From positions 434,001-498,000 of the forward strand of contig CAVRDJ010000004.1 in NCBI GenBank assembly GCA_963719875.1: DNA of 64,000 nt, given 5' to 3'. Source of the stretch: Palsa-360 sp963719875 (GTDB lineage Bacteria; Acidobacteriota; Terriglobia; Acidiferrales; UBA7541). This document shows positions 52,056 through 60,492 of this stretch, one piece after another. The notes beneath the pieces were generated by a model, which saw nothing but the letters and a program-made list of their open reading frames with translations, had not been told where the DNA came from and searched no databases. Both the position numbers and the translations under genes were made by a program. Position 1 is the first letter of the stretch; each line of letters begins with the position of its first letter.

Positions 52056-53120
52056 ATGGCATCGCGCGCCCAGCCAGCCTGTGCCCCGCTGTCTATTGCC
52101 ATTTCCGCATTTCTCCTGGCAATTCTTCCGTTGTTCTGTCCGGCGCGACTCGCGGCCCAATCACCGCCACGGCTTTCCCCCCTTCGCCGGGCCGTGATTA
52201 TTGACACCGACGCCGGCGCCGACGACCTCGTAGCCATCGCGTTTCTATTGTCTCGGCCTGACATTCATGTAGAGGCCGTCACCATCGAGAACGGTGTGTC
52301 GCACGTCCCGGCGGGAGGAAGAAATGTGCTGCGCCTGCTCGCACTCGCGGGCCGGAACGACATTCCGGTCTTCCTTGGCAGGGATTCCCCGCTATCCGGA
52401 AACCAGGAATTTCCCGCTGAGTGGCGGCGCGCTTCCGACGAACTTCCCGGAATTACTCTTCCCGAGCCTGCGCGTGCCGCCGATCCACGCAGCGCGGCGG
52501 ACTATTTGCTCAAGCGGCTCTTGGATGCCGCTCACCCCGTGCAAGTGCTCGCGCTCGGCCCCCTCACCAACCTCGCGGAAGTGATTTCTCGAACGCCGCG
52601 AGCGGCGCGCACCGGCCGGCAATTGGTCATCCTGGGTGGGGCCGTCCGTGTTCCCGGGAATTTGGGGGACGGCGGAGCGTTCCAGACGGACAACGTGTCC
52701 GCCGAATGGAACATGTTTATCGATCCAGCGGCGGCAAAAATCGTCTTGACCTCCGGCGCGCCGATTCGTCTCGTGCCCCTCGACGCGACGCAGCGTGTTC
52801 CAATCGACATGGCGCTGTTCGAGCAATTCAAGTCGCGCGCGAACACGCCGCTCGCGAGCTTTGTTGCGCAAGTGCTCGCCACAGACCGCGAACTGATTCG
52901 CCAGGGATACTACTTTGCGCGGGATCCGCTCGCGGCCGTGGCCCTGGCGAATCCTGCGGTCGTAACGTTCCGTCCGCTCGCGATCGAAATCAGTGACAAG
53001 CCGGGGGAAGTGGGCCGGACCGCGGAAATCAAGAATCGCCGCGCCAATGCCCAAGTCGCAATCGATGCCGACGACTTAAGATTTCGCGACGTCTTTATGA
53101 CCGCGTTCGGAGTGCGCTGA
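52056..53120 (+). CDS. exported nucleoside hydrolase-family protein
   Basis: This 354-residue protein starts at ATG 52056, which gives a clean signal peptide (about 1-35). The calcium-binding motif DTDAGADD (50-57) is intact. Further family segments are LALGPLTNLAEV, ILGGAV and AEWNMFIDPAAA. The usual catalytic His before the late calcium-binding Asp seems replaced: here the segment is ARDPLAAVAL where HDPLAVA is normal. So it may act on an unusual substrate or be weakly active; this is inference. Upstream ATG 51960 overlaps rsmE and is unlikely. Confidence 0.88.
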   Translation: MASRAQPACAPLSIAISAFLLAILPLFCPARLAAQSPPRLSPLRRAVIIDTDAGADDLVAIAFLLSRPDIHVEAVTIENGVSHVPAGGRNVLRLLALAGRNDIPVFLGRDSPLSGNQEFPAEWRRASDELPGITLPEPARAADPRSAADYLLKRLLDAAHPVQVLALGPLTNLAEVISRTPRAARTGRQLVILGGAVRVPGNLGDGGAFQTDNVSAEWNMFIDPAAAKIVLTSGAPIRLVPLDATQRVPIDMALFEQFKSRANTPLASFVAQVLATDRELIRQGYYFARDPLAAVALANPAVVTFRPLAIEISDKPGEVGRTAEIKNRRANAQVAIDADDLRFRDVFMTAFGVR

Positions 53121-53160
53121 AGCGTAACCGCGCCCATCACTGGCGGTGTCGTTGTGAATA

Positions 53161-53259
53161 CCTCTCCGTATTCTCCACCTTGCTCAGTGATCTCAGTGTT
53201 GAGATTTGAATAGTCTTCCAAAACCTAAACACAGAGAACACCGAGAAAACCCGGAGGGG
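53161..53259. repeat. imperfect inverted repeat in a convergent gap
   Basis: This gap lies between converging nucleoside hydrolase and dnaJ genes. AGTGATCTCAGTGTT on the left and AACACAGAGAACACC on the right form an imperfect stem, with CCTCTCC and GGAGAGG-like bases outside. It resembles dispersed repeats seen in several environmental bacterial genomes (from memory). It could act as a bidirectional terminator, but no T-run is present. Confidence 0.35.
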
Positions 53260-53280
53260 CAAAGAGAGGTACAAAACCAC

Positions 53281-54408
53281 TTAACCGAAAATGTCCTTAA
53301 CCTTCTCAAATAGGGATGAATCGCGATGAGCGGGCCGATTTTCGACAGGCAGTGAAGCCCCGAGCGTTTCGAACAGGCGGCGCTGTTCGCGCGTCAGTTT
53401 TGTGGGAACCTCGACATGGATGTTCACGTACAGGTCGCCCTTGCCGCCCCCATGCGGATCAGGCATCCCTTTCCCTTTTAGGCGAATAATCTCCCCAGTC
53501 TGCGTTCCTTCAGGGATTTTTACTGTCTCTTCGCCGTTGAGGCCGGGCACGACAATTTCCGTCCCAAGCGCCGCTTGAACGATGGAAATCGGCACCGTGC
53601 AGTACAAGTCCGCGTCTCTGCGTTCGAAGTACGGATGGGGCTTTACGTCCAGCACGACATATAGGTCTCCTGCCGGACCGCTGTTGCCGCCGGGCTCGCC
53701 TTCACCCGGAACGCGCAAGCGCGTATTCGAATCCACGCCTGGCGGAATCCTCAGATCGATGGTGCGGTGGCGTTCAATGCGGCCTTTCCCGCGGCAATCG
53801 GGGCAGGTTTCCCGCACGATCTGCCCGGCCCCGCGGCAATCCGGACAGGTGCGCGAAATCGTGAAAAAGCCCTGCTGGTAGTGCACCTGCCCACGGCCGC
53901 CGCAGGTAACGCACGCCACAACACCCGTGCCGGCCTTGGCGCCCGTGCCGTTGCAGGCTTCGCAAAATTCCAGCCGAGGAATGCGGATTTTCGTATTCAC
54001 GCCGGAGGCGGCTTCCTCGAAACTCAATTTCATGTCGTACCGAAGATCCGCGCCTCGGTGCGCTCGATTTCGGCCCCGGCGGCCGCCGAAGATGTCCTCA
54101 AACCCGAAGAAGTCTCCGAAAATGTCCTGGAATTCATCAAAAATGGTTTGATTGACGCCGCCGTCAAGTCCGCCGCGGGAGAGACCCGAATAGCCAAAGC
54201 GGTCATACGTGACGCGTTTTTGCGGATCGGAGAGAATCGAATACGCTTCCGTAGCTTCGCGGAATTTTTCCTCCGCTTCGTGCTTGGCCTGCGGGTTGCG
54301 GTCGGGATGCCACTTCAAAGCCGCTTTGCGATAGGCGGACTTCACCTCGTCCGCGTTGGCAGTGCGCCCTAATCCGAGGATTTCATAGCAGTCACGTTTT
54401 TCGCTCAT
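53281..54408 (-). CDS. dnaJ: chaperone DnaJ
   Basis: Co-chaperone of DnaK. 375 residues. J domain with HPD at about 33-35 (LKWHPDRNP), a Gly/Phe-like linker, and four CxxCxGxG-type zinc-binding repeats (CEACNGTG, CVTCGGRG, CPDCRGAG, CPDCRGKG) at about 149-210. The C-terminal substrate domain follows. It lies 21 bases behind grpE in the hrcA-grpE-dnaJ operon. Confidence 0.96.
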   Translation of the reverse strand: MSEKRDCYEILGLGRTANADEVKSAYRKAALKWHPDRNPQAKHEAEEKFREATEAYSILSDPQKRVTYDRFGYSGLSRGGLDGGVNQTIFDEFQDIFGDFFGFEDIFGGRRGRNRAHRGADLRYDMKLSFEEAASGVNTKIRIPRLEFCEACNGTGAKAGTGVVACVTCGGRGQVHYQQGFFTISRTCPDCRGAGQIVRETCPDCRGKGRIERHRTIDLRIPPGVDSNTRLRVPGEGEPGGNSGPAGDLYVVLDVKPHPYFERRDADLYCTVPISIVQAALGTEIVVPGLNGEETVKIPEGTQTGEIIRLKGKGMPDPHGGGKGDLYVNIHVEVPTKLTREQRRLFETLGASLPVENRPAHRDSSLFEKVKDIFG

Positions 54409-54429
54409 TGGTTGGGCCGCCTGGTTGGC

Positions 54430-55050
54430 CTAATTTTCATAGGTACTGGGCTTCTCGCTTTCTCCGGGATGCACGGCAACTCGTACAATCGCGGGTCGCA
54501 GCACGCGCCCGTGAAACAGGTACCCGTCCTGAAATACAGCGACGATAAAACCGTCCGGGAACTCCTCCGATTCCAGCCGCTCAATCGCCTGATGCATGTG
54601 CGGATCGAATATCTTCCCCGCTGCCTCGATTCGCTGGACGCCGTGCTTGGCAATGGAATCCCACAGCTGCTTGCGGATTAACGTGATTCCCTTGCTATAT
54701 TCCTCGTAGGCGGGATCGTCATGCGCCTGCAGCGCGCGATCGAACCCATCCAGCACAGGAATGAGATCGAGGATGAGCCGCTCGACGCCGCGACGCCCTT
54801 CTTCGTGCCGATCGCGCTCGATTCTCTTGCGGAAATTCTCGAAATCGGCCTGGCGGCGTATCATGGTTTGCAATAGTTCTTCCTTCTCGGCCTTGAGCCT
54901 CAGGAGTTCCGCAGCCAAAGAAGTTTCGGTACCTGCCGGAGGATCGGCTGGAGAGGAGTCGTCCGAAGGCAGTGACGAATCGCCTTCACGCTCGACGCGA
55001 ACGCCATCGATGGGAATCACTTTTTCTTCCTCGCGTTTCGGTTCGGCCAC
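54430..55050 (-). CDS. grpE: nucleotide exchange factor GrpE
   Basis: Releases ADP from DnaK. 206 residues, with a long acidic N-terminal region (about 1-45), the coiled-coil dimer helix (about 45-100), and a C-terminal beta domain around FDPHMHQAIERLES and GYLFHGRVLRPAIVRVA. It starts 5 bases behind hrcA. Confidence 0.94.
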   Translation of the reverse strand: MAEPKREEEKVIPIDGVRVEREGDSSLPSDDSSPADPPAGTETSLAAELLRLKAEKEELLQTMIRRQADFENFRKRIERDRHEEGRRGVERLILDLIPVLDGFDRALQAHDDPAYEEYSKGITLIRKQLWDSIAKHGVQRIEAAGKIFDPHMHQAIERLESEEFPDGFIVAVFQDGYLFHGRVLRPAIVRVAVHPGESEKPSTYEN

Positions 55051-55055
55051 GTTGG

Positions 55056-56099
55056 CTAGCTCCGATCCAATGTCTCGCTGAAGGCGCGTGCGACAAACGC
55101 CACAGCCGTAATCGCGCGCTCATACTGCATGCGCATGGGACCAAGAACGCCCACCGTCCCCTGCGACTGATCCTGGAACGAATACGCGGCGCTGATCAAA
55201 GCCAAATGTTCGCCCGCGCGATCCATGCCCTTGACGCCGATCTGCACATGCACCGGGTCCGGTGTATCGATGCAATTCGCCAGAAGGGCGATGATCCTGT
55301 GCTTTTCCTCGATCGCCGCGAGCACGTCTCGCAATTGCGATTGATCAATGAATTCTGGAGCCGCCGCCATTTGCGCCGCACCCTCGATATAGATGCGCTG
55401 CGCCGAGCCCTGCCCGAGCATCCCCGGATCACACAGGACCAGCGCGTTGCGCGCAAGCAGCGCGTATTGTTCCTCTTCCTTTGCCAGCCGGGTCACCAGG
55501 TCCGCCCGAATCGCCTCGAGCAAAAAGCCGGTGTAATGGTGGTTCAAGTACTCCCCAGTGTGGTCGAGGTCCTGCTGGCTGAACACCTGCTCGGGACGAA
55601 TCACTTTGTCCCTCGTATTGCCGCCGGTCGAAACCAAAACCACGACAATGCGCCCGTCCGGCAGCAAAACGAAACGGATGTGCTCCAGCACGGTCTTTGA
55701 GATGGGCGGCGAAACGACGATGCCAAGCCCTTTAGAAATTTCCGCGAGCACATGCCCGGCTCGTTCGGCAATTTCCTCGCCCGACGCCGCCGCTGCGAAC
55801 TCGCTGCGTATCCTATCCTCATCTTCCGGGCTGAGCGTGGCCTTTTCCATAATTTGCTGGGCGAAAAACCGGTACGCCGTCGCCGTTGGAACCCGGCCCG
55901 CCGACGTATGTGGCTGATACAAAAAGCCTTGCTCTTCCAGGTCCGACATCACATTGCGAATCGTCGCCGGACTCAGCGATTCCGCGTGCCGCCGCGAAAT
56001 CGAACGGGAGGAAACAGGCTCCCCGGTTTCAATATACGCGCGGACGATGGCAGATAAAATCTGCCGGTTGCGTTCATTATTTAGCGCTGAATCGGACAT
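55056..56099 (-). CDS. hrcA: heat-inducible transcription repressor HrcA
   Basis: HrcA represses chaperone genes by binding CIRCE elements. The 347-residue protein has an N-terminal winged helix (RHAESLSPATIRNVMSDLEEQGFL) and a GAF-like domain. No CIRCE sequence (TTAGCACTC and its inverted copy) is seen between this gene and 56314. It heads the operon; no dnaK is in the window. Confidence 0.94.
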   Translation of the reverse strand: MSDSALNNERNRQILSAIVRAYIETGEPVSSRSISRRHAESLSPATIRNVMSDLEEQGFLYQPHTSAGRVPTATAYRFFAQQIMEKATLSPEDEDRIRSEFAAAASGEEIAERAGHVLAEISKGLGIVVSPPISKTVLEHIRFVLLPDGRIVVVLVSTGGNTRDKVIRPEQVFSQQDLDHTGEYLNHHYTGFLLEAIRADLVTRLAKEEEQYALLARNALVLCDPGMLGQGSAQRIYIEGAAQMAAAPEFIDQSQLRDVLAAIEEKHRIIALLANCIDTPDPVHVQIGVKGMDRAGEHLALISAAYSFQDQSQGTVGVLGPMRMQYERAITAVAFVARAFSETLDRS

Positions 56100-56230
56100 T
56101 GGCTACACGACTCACTAATGTAACACTGCTGCAATGATTTTATGCGCTGCAGCCGCCGCAGTCAAATTGGACATAGGTAGGGTGTGTCAGGCCGAAGGAC
56201 TTGGCTCGAACCGCAGCGATTGAAACCCGC

Positions 56231-56286
56231 GAACACTAATCTCCCGATTGGCGTCATCCAAATCGCCAATCGGGAGATTGGTGTTC
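56231..56286. repeat. long inverted repeat upstream of hrcA
   Basis: Arms of about 23 bases, differing at one position, flank a 10-base loop at 56254-56263; the core is CTCCCGATTGGCG and its complement. It lies about 130 bases upstream of the hrcA ATG and 29 bases behind the aldehyde dehydrogenase stop codon. It has no GTAG head, so it differs from the REP-like family. It may end transcription of the upstream gene; there is no T-run. Confidence 0.65.
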
Positions 56287-56314
56287 CCGGGAGACATTGG
56301 CAGGTCCAAAAAAA

Positions 56315-57817
56315 TTACGCGCTATCGATTTGCGCGCGCTGCAAGCGGTCGGAAAAATCGACATAGAGCGTTTTCCATTCCGAATAAAAATCGATGGCGG
56401 CGGTTCCCGCTTCCCGATGACCGTTGCCGGTCCCTTTCGTTCCCCCGAATGGAAGCTGAATCTCGGCTCCGATGGTGGGCGCGTTCACGTAGACAATTCC
56501 AGTTTCGAGATCGCGCATCGCGCGGTACGCTTGATTCACATTGCGCGTGTAGATGGACGCGGAGAGGCCGTATTTCACATTGTTCGCAATCTCAATCGCC
56601 TCCTCCATCGAGGAAAATGGAATCATGGCCACGACCGGGCCGAAGATTTCCTCTTGCGCGATGGTCATCTTCGCATCGGCATCCGCAAATATCGTCGGCT
56701 CGTGAAACCAGCCGTGCGCCAATTCGCCGGATTCCGCGCGGTGCCCGCCGACCACCAGCCGCGCGCCCTCGTTTTTCCCGATCTCGACATATTTCATTAC
56801 CGTTTGCAGTTGCGTTTCGTTCACCACGGGTCCGACATCGGTATCCGGATCGAGTCCATCGCCCAACTTGAGCGCCCGGGTCCGCTCTGCAAAAAGATTT
56901 AGAAATTCCCGGTAGACTTTCGTGTGCACGGCAACGCGGCTGGCAGCCGTGCAGCGCTGCCCGCTCGTTCCAAAGCCGCCCCACACCGCGCCCTCGACCG
57001 CGAGTTCCAGGTTGGCATCGTCCATGACGATCAAAATATTCTTGCCGCCCATCTCGAGGTGGCACGGTTTGAACAACGGCGCGCACGCCTGGCTCACAAT
57101 GCGCCCCGTGTCCGACGATCCCGTGAAGCTCACCGCCGCAACTCCAGGGTGTGTAACCAGCGGCGCTCCCGCGTCCGGCCCCATTCCCGTTACGATATTC
57201 AAGACTCCCGCGGGCAACCCCGATTCAATCAAGATGTGCACCAGGTTGTACGTGGAGAGGGGCGTATCCTCGGCCGGCTTGATAACCACGGTGTTTCCGC
57301 AAATCAGCGCGGGCATGATTTTCCAGGAAGGAATCGCCATCGGAAAATTCCACGGCGTGATCATTCCCACAACGCCCAGCGGATCGCGCACCGACATCGC
57401 AAATTTATTGGGAAGCTCCGACGGAACCGTCTGGCCGAAGAGCCTGCGCCCTTCCCCGGCCATGTAATACGTCATGTCGATGGCTTCCTGCACGTCGCCA
57501 CGCGCCTCTGAGAGAGGCTTGCCCATTTCCCGAGTCATGTCGCGGGCCAGGTCTTCCTTTCGCTTCACGAGAGTTTCCGCGGCGCGATACAAAATTTCCG
57601 CCCGCCGCGGCGCAGGAAACAGGCGCCATTGTTTGAACGCAGCCTTCGCGGCGCTCACCGCATCATTCACGTCTTCCGCGGTGGATGACGGAAAAATTCC
57701 GATCAATTCGCCCGTGTTGGCCGGATTGCGGTTCTCGAACGTGCTCCCGCCGCGGGCTCCCACCCAGTCCCCGTTAATGAAGTTCTTATGGCTCCTTGAA
57801 ACCGTGCTGGTCGTCAT
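56315..57817 (-). CDS. aldehyde dehydrogenase family protein
   Basis: NAD(P)-dependent oxidation of an aldehyde to an acid. About 500 residues from ATG 57817, which has AGGAGG 5 bases upstream; an upstream ATG at 57943 has no support. The catalytic Cys is in SGQRCTAASR and the Glu in LEMGGKN; ITPWNFPMAIP and VSFTGSSDTG are cofactor-binding segments. Closest in pattern to ketoglutarate-semialdehyde or aminoadipate-semialdehyde dehydrogenases, but the substrate is uncertain. It is divergent from the tryptophan-dioxygenase-like gene. Confidence 0.93.
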   Translation of the reverse strand: MTTSTVSRSHKNFINGDWVGARGGSTFENRNPANTGELIGIFPSSTAEDVNDAVSAAKAAFKQWRLFPAPRRAEILYRAAETLVKRKEDLARDMTREMGKPLSEARGDVQEAIDMTYYMAGEGRRLFGQTVPSELPNKFAMSVRDPLGVVGMITPWNFPMAIPSWKIMPALICGNTVVIKPAEDTPLSTYNLVHILIESGLPAGVLNIVTGMGPDAGAPLVTHPGVAAVSFTGSSDTGRIVSQACAPLFKPCHLEMGGKNILIVMDDANLELAVEGAVWGGFGTSGQRCTAASRVAVHTKVYREFLNLFAERTRALKLGDGLDPDTDVGPVVNETQLQTVMKYVEIGKNEGARLVVGGHRAESGELAHGWFHEPTIFADADAKMTIAQEEIFGPVVAMIPFSSMEEAIEIANNVKYGLSASIYTRNVNQAYRAMRDLETGIVYVNAPTIGAEIQLPFGGTKGTGNGHREAGTAAIDFYSEWKTLYVDFSDRLQRAQIDSA

Positions 57818-58106
57818 ATTGCCTCCTGCAGTCGATTGAGGCGTTTGCAAGAAAAGGTTGGCAGATCGCGGAAACAACATCGCGTCGGAAAATTTCCCGC
57901 GTAGCAACTCAATGTAGCAGAGGGTCAAGAGCCCGTCAAACAAGTCGAGTGAGTTGTGATTTGTCTTTGTGTCCGCATGATAATAGCTCTTTGGAGGAAA
58001 TTAGAGGTTTGTGATGGGTGCGGCCCAGGTTCGTTCGGCATCGTCTGTCGACATCGCAAAAGTCCAACTTGTTGCCTGCCACAGCACCGATACCCCAGAT
58101 GGTGTT

Positions 58107-58124
58107 ATTCCCCGCACGGGGAAT
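58107..58124. promoter_or_regulatory. palindrome upstream of the dioxygenase-family gene
   Basis: ATTCCCCGCACGGGGAAT has perfect 8-base arms around two bases. It lies about 80 bases before the ATG and could be an operator. TATTCT at 58129-58134 behind it could be a -10 box. Confidence 0.45.
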
Positions 58125-58150
58125 TCTGTATTCTGTAAGAACCCAAGAGT

Positions 58151-58175
58151 CGTGCGCTTCCTGCTAGAGCGCACG
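58151..58175. promoter_or_regulatory. second inverted repeat upstream of the dioxygenase-family gene
   Basis: CGTGCGC and GCGCACG flank 11 bases, about 30 bases before the ATG. It may fold in the leader RNA or bind a regulator; nothing else supports a function. Confidence 0.35.
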
Positions 58176-58204
58176 GCCACCAAGCGGGATAAGGAATACC
58201 ATGA

Positions 58205-59362
58205 ATGACAACCTCTATCGCCGTTCCCGAGCTTAATCACGAGCGCGGTTTTCTTCCCCTTCAAGATCCGCTGACGCGTCTTCCGAAGGCCTTCGACGCT
58301 TGGGAAGAACTCTCCCTGCGTTTGCCGAAGCTTCTCGCTTCGGATCAAGTTCGCGGGACAATCGCAGATCTTCCTCCCTTCCCGGTTGATGCGATCCACG
58401 ACTCTCGCGAACGCGAGCGAGCCATGCTCCTCCTCAGCTATCTGGGACATGCTTACGTCTGGGGCGCTCCCAGGCCTGCATTGATCTTGCCGGCCGTTCT
58501 TGCGGCGCCCTGGTACCAGGTTGCCGAAAGCCTGGGCCGGCCACCGGTGCTCAGCTATAGCAGCTATGCGCTTCACAACTACTTCCGTTTTGATGCATCC
58601 CGCGAGATCGAATGCGGCAACCTGGCTCTTATCCAGAACTTTCTCGGCGGCATTGACGAGGAATGGTTCATCCTGATTCACGTGGAGATCGAACGGAAAG
58701 CCGGCCCCGCAATGGCCGCCTTGAGCGCCTGTCTCGATGCCGCGGAAGAGGGCGACGCAGAGCGCCTCGAAGGCCTGCTCACGCAAGTGGAATCGTCGCT
58801 GCGCGCCATGTACGCCACGCTTCGCAGAATGCCGGAATGGTGCGAGCCTTTTATCTATTACCACCGGGTTCGACCCTATATTCACGGGTGGAAAAATCAC
58901 CCCGACCTTCCTCAGGGCGTCATCTACGAAGGCGTCGAAGCCTACGGGGGGCATCCTCAGCAGTTCCGCGGCGAAACCGGGGCCCAGAGCTCGATCGTCC
59001 CAGCCCTCGATGCGATGCTCGGCGTGGGACACAAGGTAGATGTGCTCAGCACGTATCTCCAGGAGATGCGCGCCTACATGCCTCCGGCGCATCGCGCCTT
59101 CATCGAGGCGCTCGAAAGACGTGAATCGGTGCGGCCCTTTACCCAGAGAGCTGGCCGGCGAGCATTGACGTCAGCGTACAACGCGTGTGTGGAAGCTCTT
59201 GAGAATTTTCGTTCCCTTCATTTCGAATATGCTTCGACTTACATATTCCAGCAAGCTCAGACCGACGCGAAGAACCCGCATGCCGTCGGAACCGGCGGGA
59301 CCCCGTTCATGGAATATCTGAAGAAGCACCGCGACGAAACCGGCCAGAATCGCTTGAAGTAA
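58205..59362 (+). CDS. indoleamine 2,3-dioxygenase family protein
   Basis: The family opens the indole ring of tryptophan to N-formylkynurenine with heme. This 385-residue protein has the expected segments: PYIHGWKN, GVIYEGVEAYGGHPQQFRG (with the substrate-side Arg at about 255), GAQSSIVPALDAMLGVGH, YLQEMRAYMPPAHRAFIE, and the proximal heme ligand region FRSLHFEYASTYIF (His339). ATG 58205 has AAGGA about 10 bases upstream. No other kynurenine gene (kynU, kynB) is in the window. Bacterial members are less studied than the animal ones, so tryptophan as substrate is likely but not proven. Confidence 0.88.
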   Translation: MTTSIAVPELNHERGFLPLQDPLTRLPKAFDAWEELSLRLPKLLASDQVRGTIADLPPFPVDAIHDSRERERAMLLLSYLGHAYVWGAPRPALILPAVLAAPWYQVAESLGRPPVLSYSSYALHNYFRFDASREIECGNLALIQNFLGGIDEEWFILIHVEIERKAGPAMAALSACLDAAEEGDAERLEGLLTQVESSLRAMYATLRRMPEWCEPFIYYHRVRPYIHGWKNHPDLPQGVIYEGVEAYGGHPQQFRGETGAQSSIVPALDAMLGVGHKVDVLSTYLQEMRAYMPPAHRAFIEALERRESVRPFTQRAGRRALTSAYNACVEALENFRSLHFEYASTYIFQQAQTDAKNPHAVGTGGTPFMEYLKKHRDETGQNRLK

Positions 59363-59389
59363 CAGGCAGTTGTCTTGTAGGCCTAGCGA

Positions 59390-60292
59390 ATGAACGGCAT
59401 CCGCCAAAACTCGATTCGTCTCTTCCGCTTCAACGGGATTGATTTGTCTTTGCATTGGTCTTGGTTTTTGGTGGCGATATACGAAATCAGCGGCCGGCAG
59501 AAAGCGTATTCCTCCATTACCTGGAATGTGCTGGAGTACCTGGCATTGTTTCTAATCGTAATGCTCCATGAATTCGGCCATGCGCTGGCCTGCCGGCAGG
59601 TTGGCGGAGTGGCCAATCAAATTGTCCTCTGGCCCCTTGGCGGAGTCGCCTACGTGAATCCGCCGCAACGGCCTGGAGCGTTTCTTTGGAGCATCGCCGC
59701 GGGGCCACTTGTAAATCTGGCTCTCGTTCCAATCCTGAAGGTCCTGGGCGCCCTGATGCGATCGCATGGATTGGCACAGGAGATGCCCAACACCTTCCTG
59801 CTTCTTCGGTCAGTTGCGTTCATTAATCTGGGCCTGCTGATCTTCAATATGCTTCCCATATATCCGTTAGACGGCGGCCAGATTCTCCGTTCACTGTTGT
59901 GGTTTGTGATGGGCCGGGCGCGCAGCTTGATAGCGGCCACGATCATCGGCTTCCTCGGTGTGACTGGACTCATCGTCCTCGCTGTGCGGTTCCAATCCGT
60001 CTGGTTTGGAGTTCTGTCCGTTTTTATCTTGCTGAATTGCTGGAAGGGCCTGCAACAAGCGCGGGCATTGCTTCGTCTCGCGAAATTGCCGCGTCACGGC
60101 GGATTTTTCTGTCCGTCCTGCAAAACGTCGCCGCCCTTGGGCGACTTCTGGCGCTGCCCAAAGTGCCAGAAATCATTCGACACGTTTCAAACGCAAGCGG
60201 TCTGCCCGCACTGCTCGACCCAGTTCGCAACGACGGGATGCTTGGACTGTGGGCGAGCGAATCCGATGCAGGAATGGACCGCTACGGTTTAG
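59390..60292 (+). CDS. site-2-protease family (M50) membrane peptidase with zinc ribbons
   Basis: This 300-residue intramembrane metalloprotease has HEFGH (60-64) and the third ligand Asp in YPLDGGQ (Asp161), within about five membrane helices. The C-terminal 60 residues carry four CxxC pairs (CPSC, CPKC, CPHC, CLDC), so two zinc ribbons face the cytoplasm. It lies 27 bases behind the dioxygenase gene in the same direction. It may cut a membrane regulator; no substrate is apparent. It lacks the PDZ domain of RseP. Confidence 0.9.
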   Translation: MNGIRQNSIRLFRFNGIDLSLHWSWFLVAIYEISGRQKAYSSITWNVLEYLALFLIVMLHEFGHALACRQVGGVANQIVLWPLGGVAYVNPPQRPGAFLWSIAAGPLVNLALVPILKVLGALMRSHGLAQEMPNTFLLLRSVAFINLGLLIFNMLPIYPLDGGQILRSLLWFVMGRARSLIAATIIGFLGVTGLIVLAVRFQSVWFGVLSVFILLNCWKGLQQARALLRLAKLPRHGGFFCPSCKTSPPLGDFWRCPKCQKSFDTFQTQAVCPHCSTQFATTGCLDCGRANPMQEWTATV

Positions 60293-60492
60293 CTAGCCCG
60301 CCTCGCGGTCCTCTTCATCCTCGCGCCACTTGCCCATTGGCCGACGAACTGCCAGGACGCGAGGAGTCGCGTTACTACTTGACTATGTGTGCTCAGCCAA
60401 TTCAGCTCAGCTTCTTCCGCGCTTTGATAAAATACTAGTTAATGATTGCCTGTGGACGAGGTCCAAAATCTTTTGGAGAGCTATCTCGAAAA

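Larger units (their letters stand above)
57818..58204. other. divergent regulatory region without a gene
   Basis: This gap of nearly 390 bases lies between the leftward aldehyde dehydrogenase and the rightward dioxygenase-family gene. No ORF or RNA is recognisable. Two palindromes near its right end are listed separately. Confidence 0.5.

Noticed and set aside
56100..56230. CIRCE element upstream of hrcA
   Set aside because: I searched by eye for TTAGCACTC and its inverted copy and did not find it.
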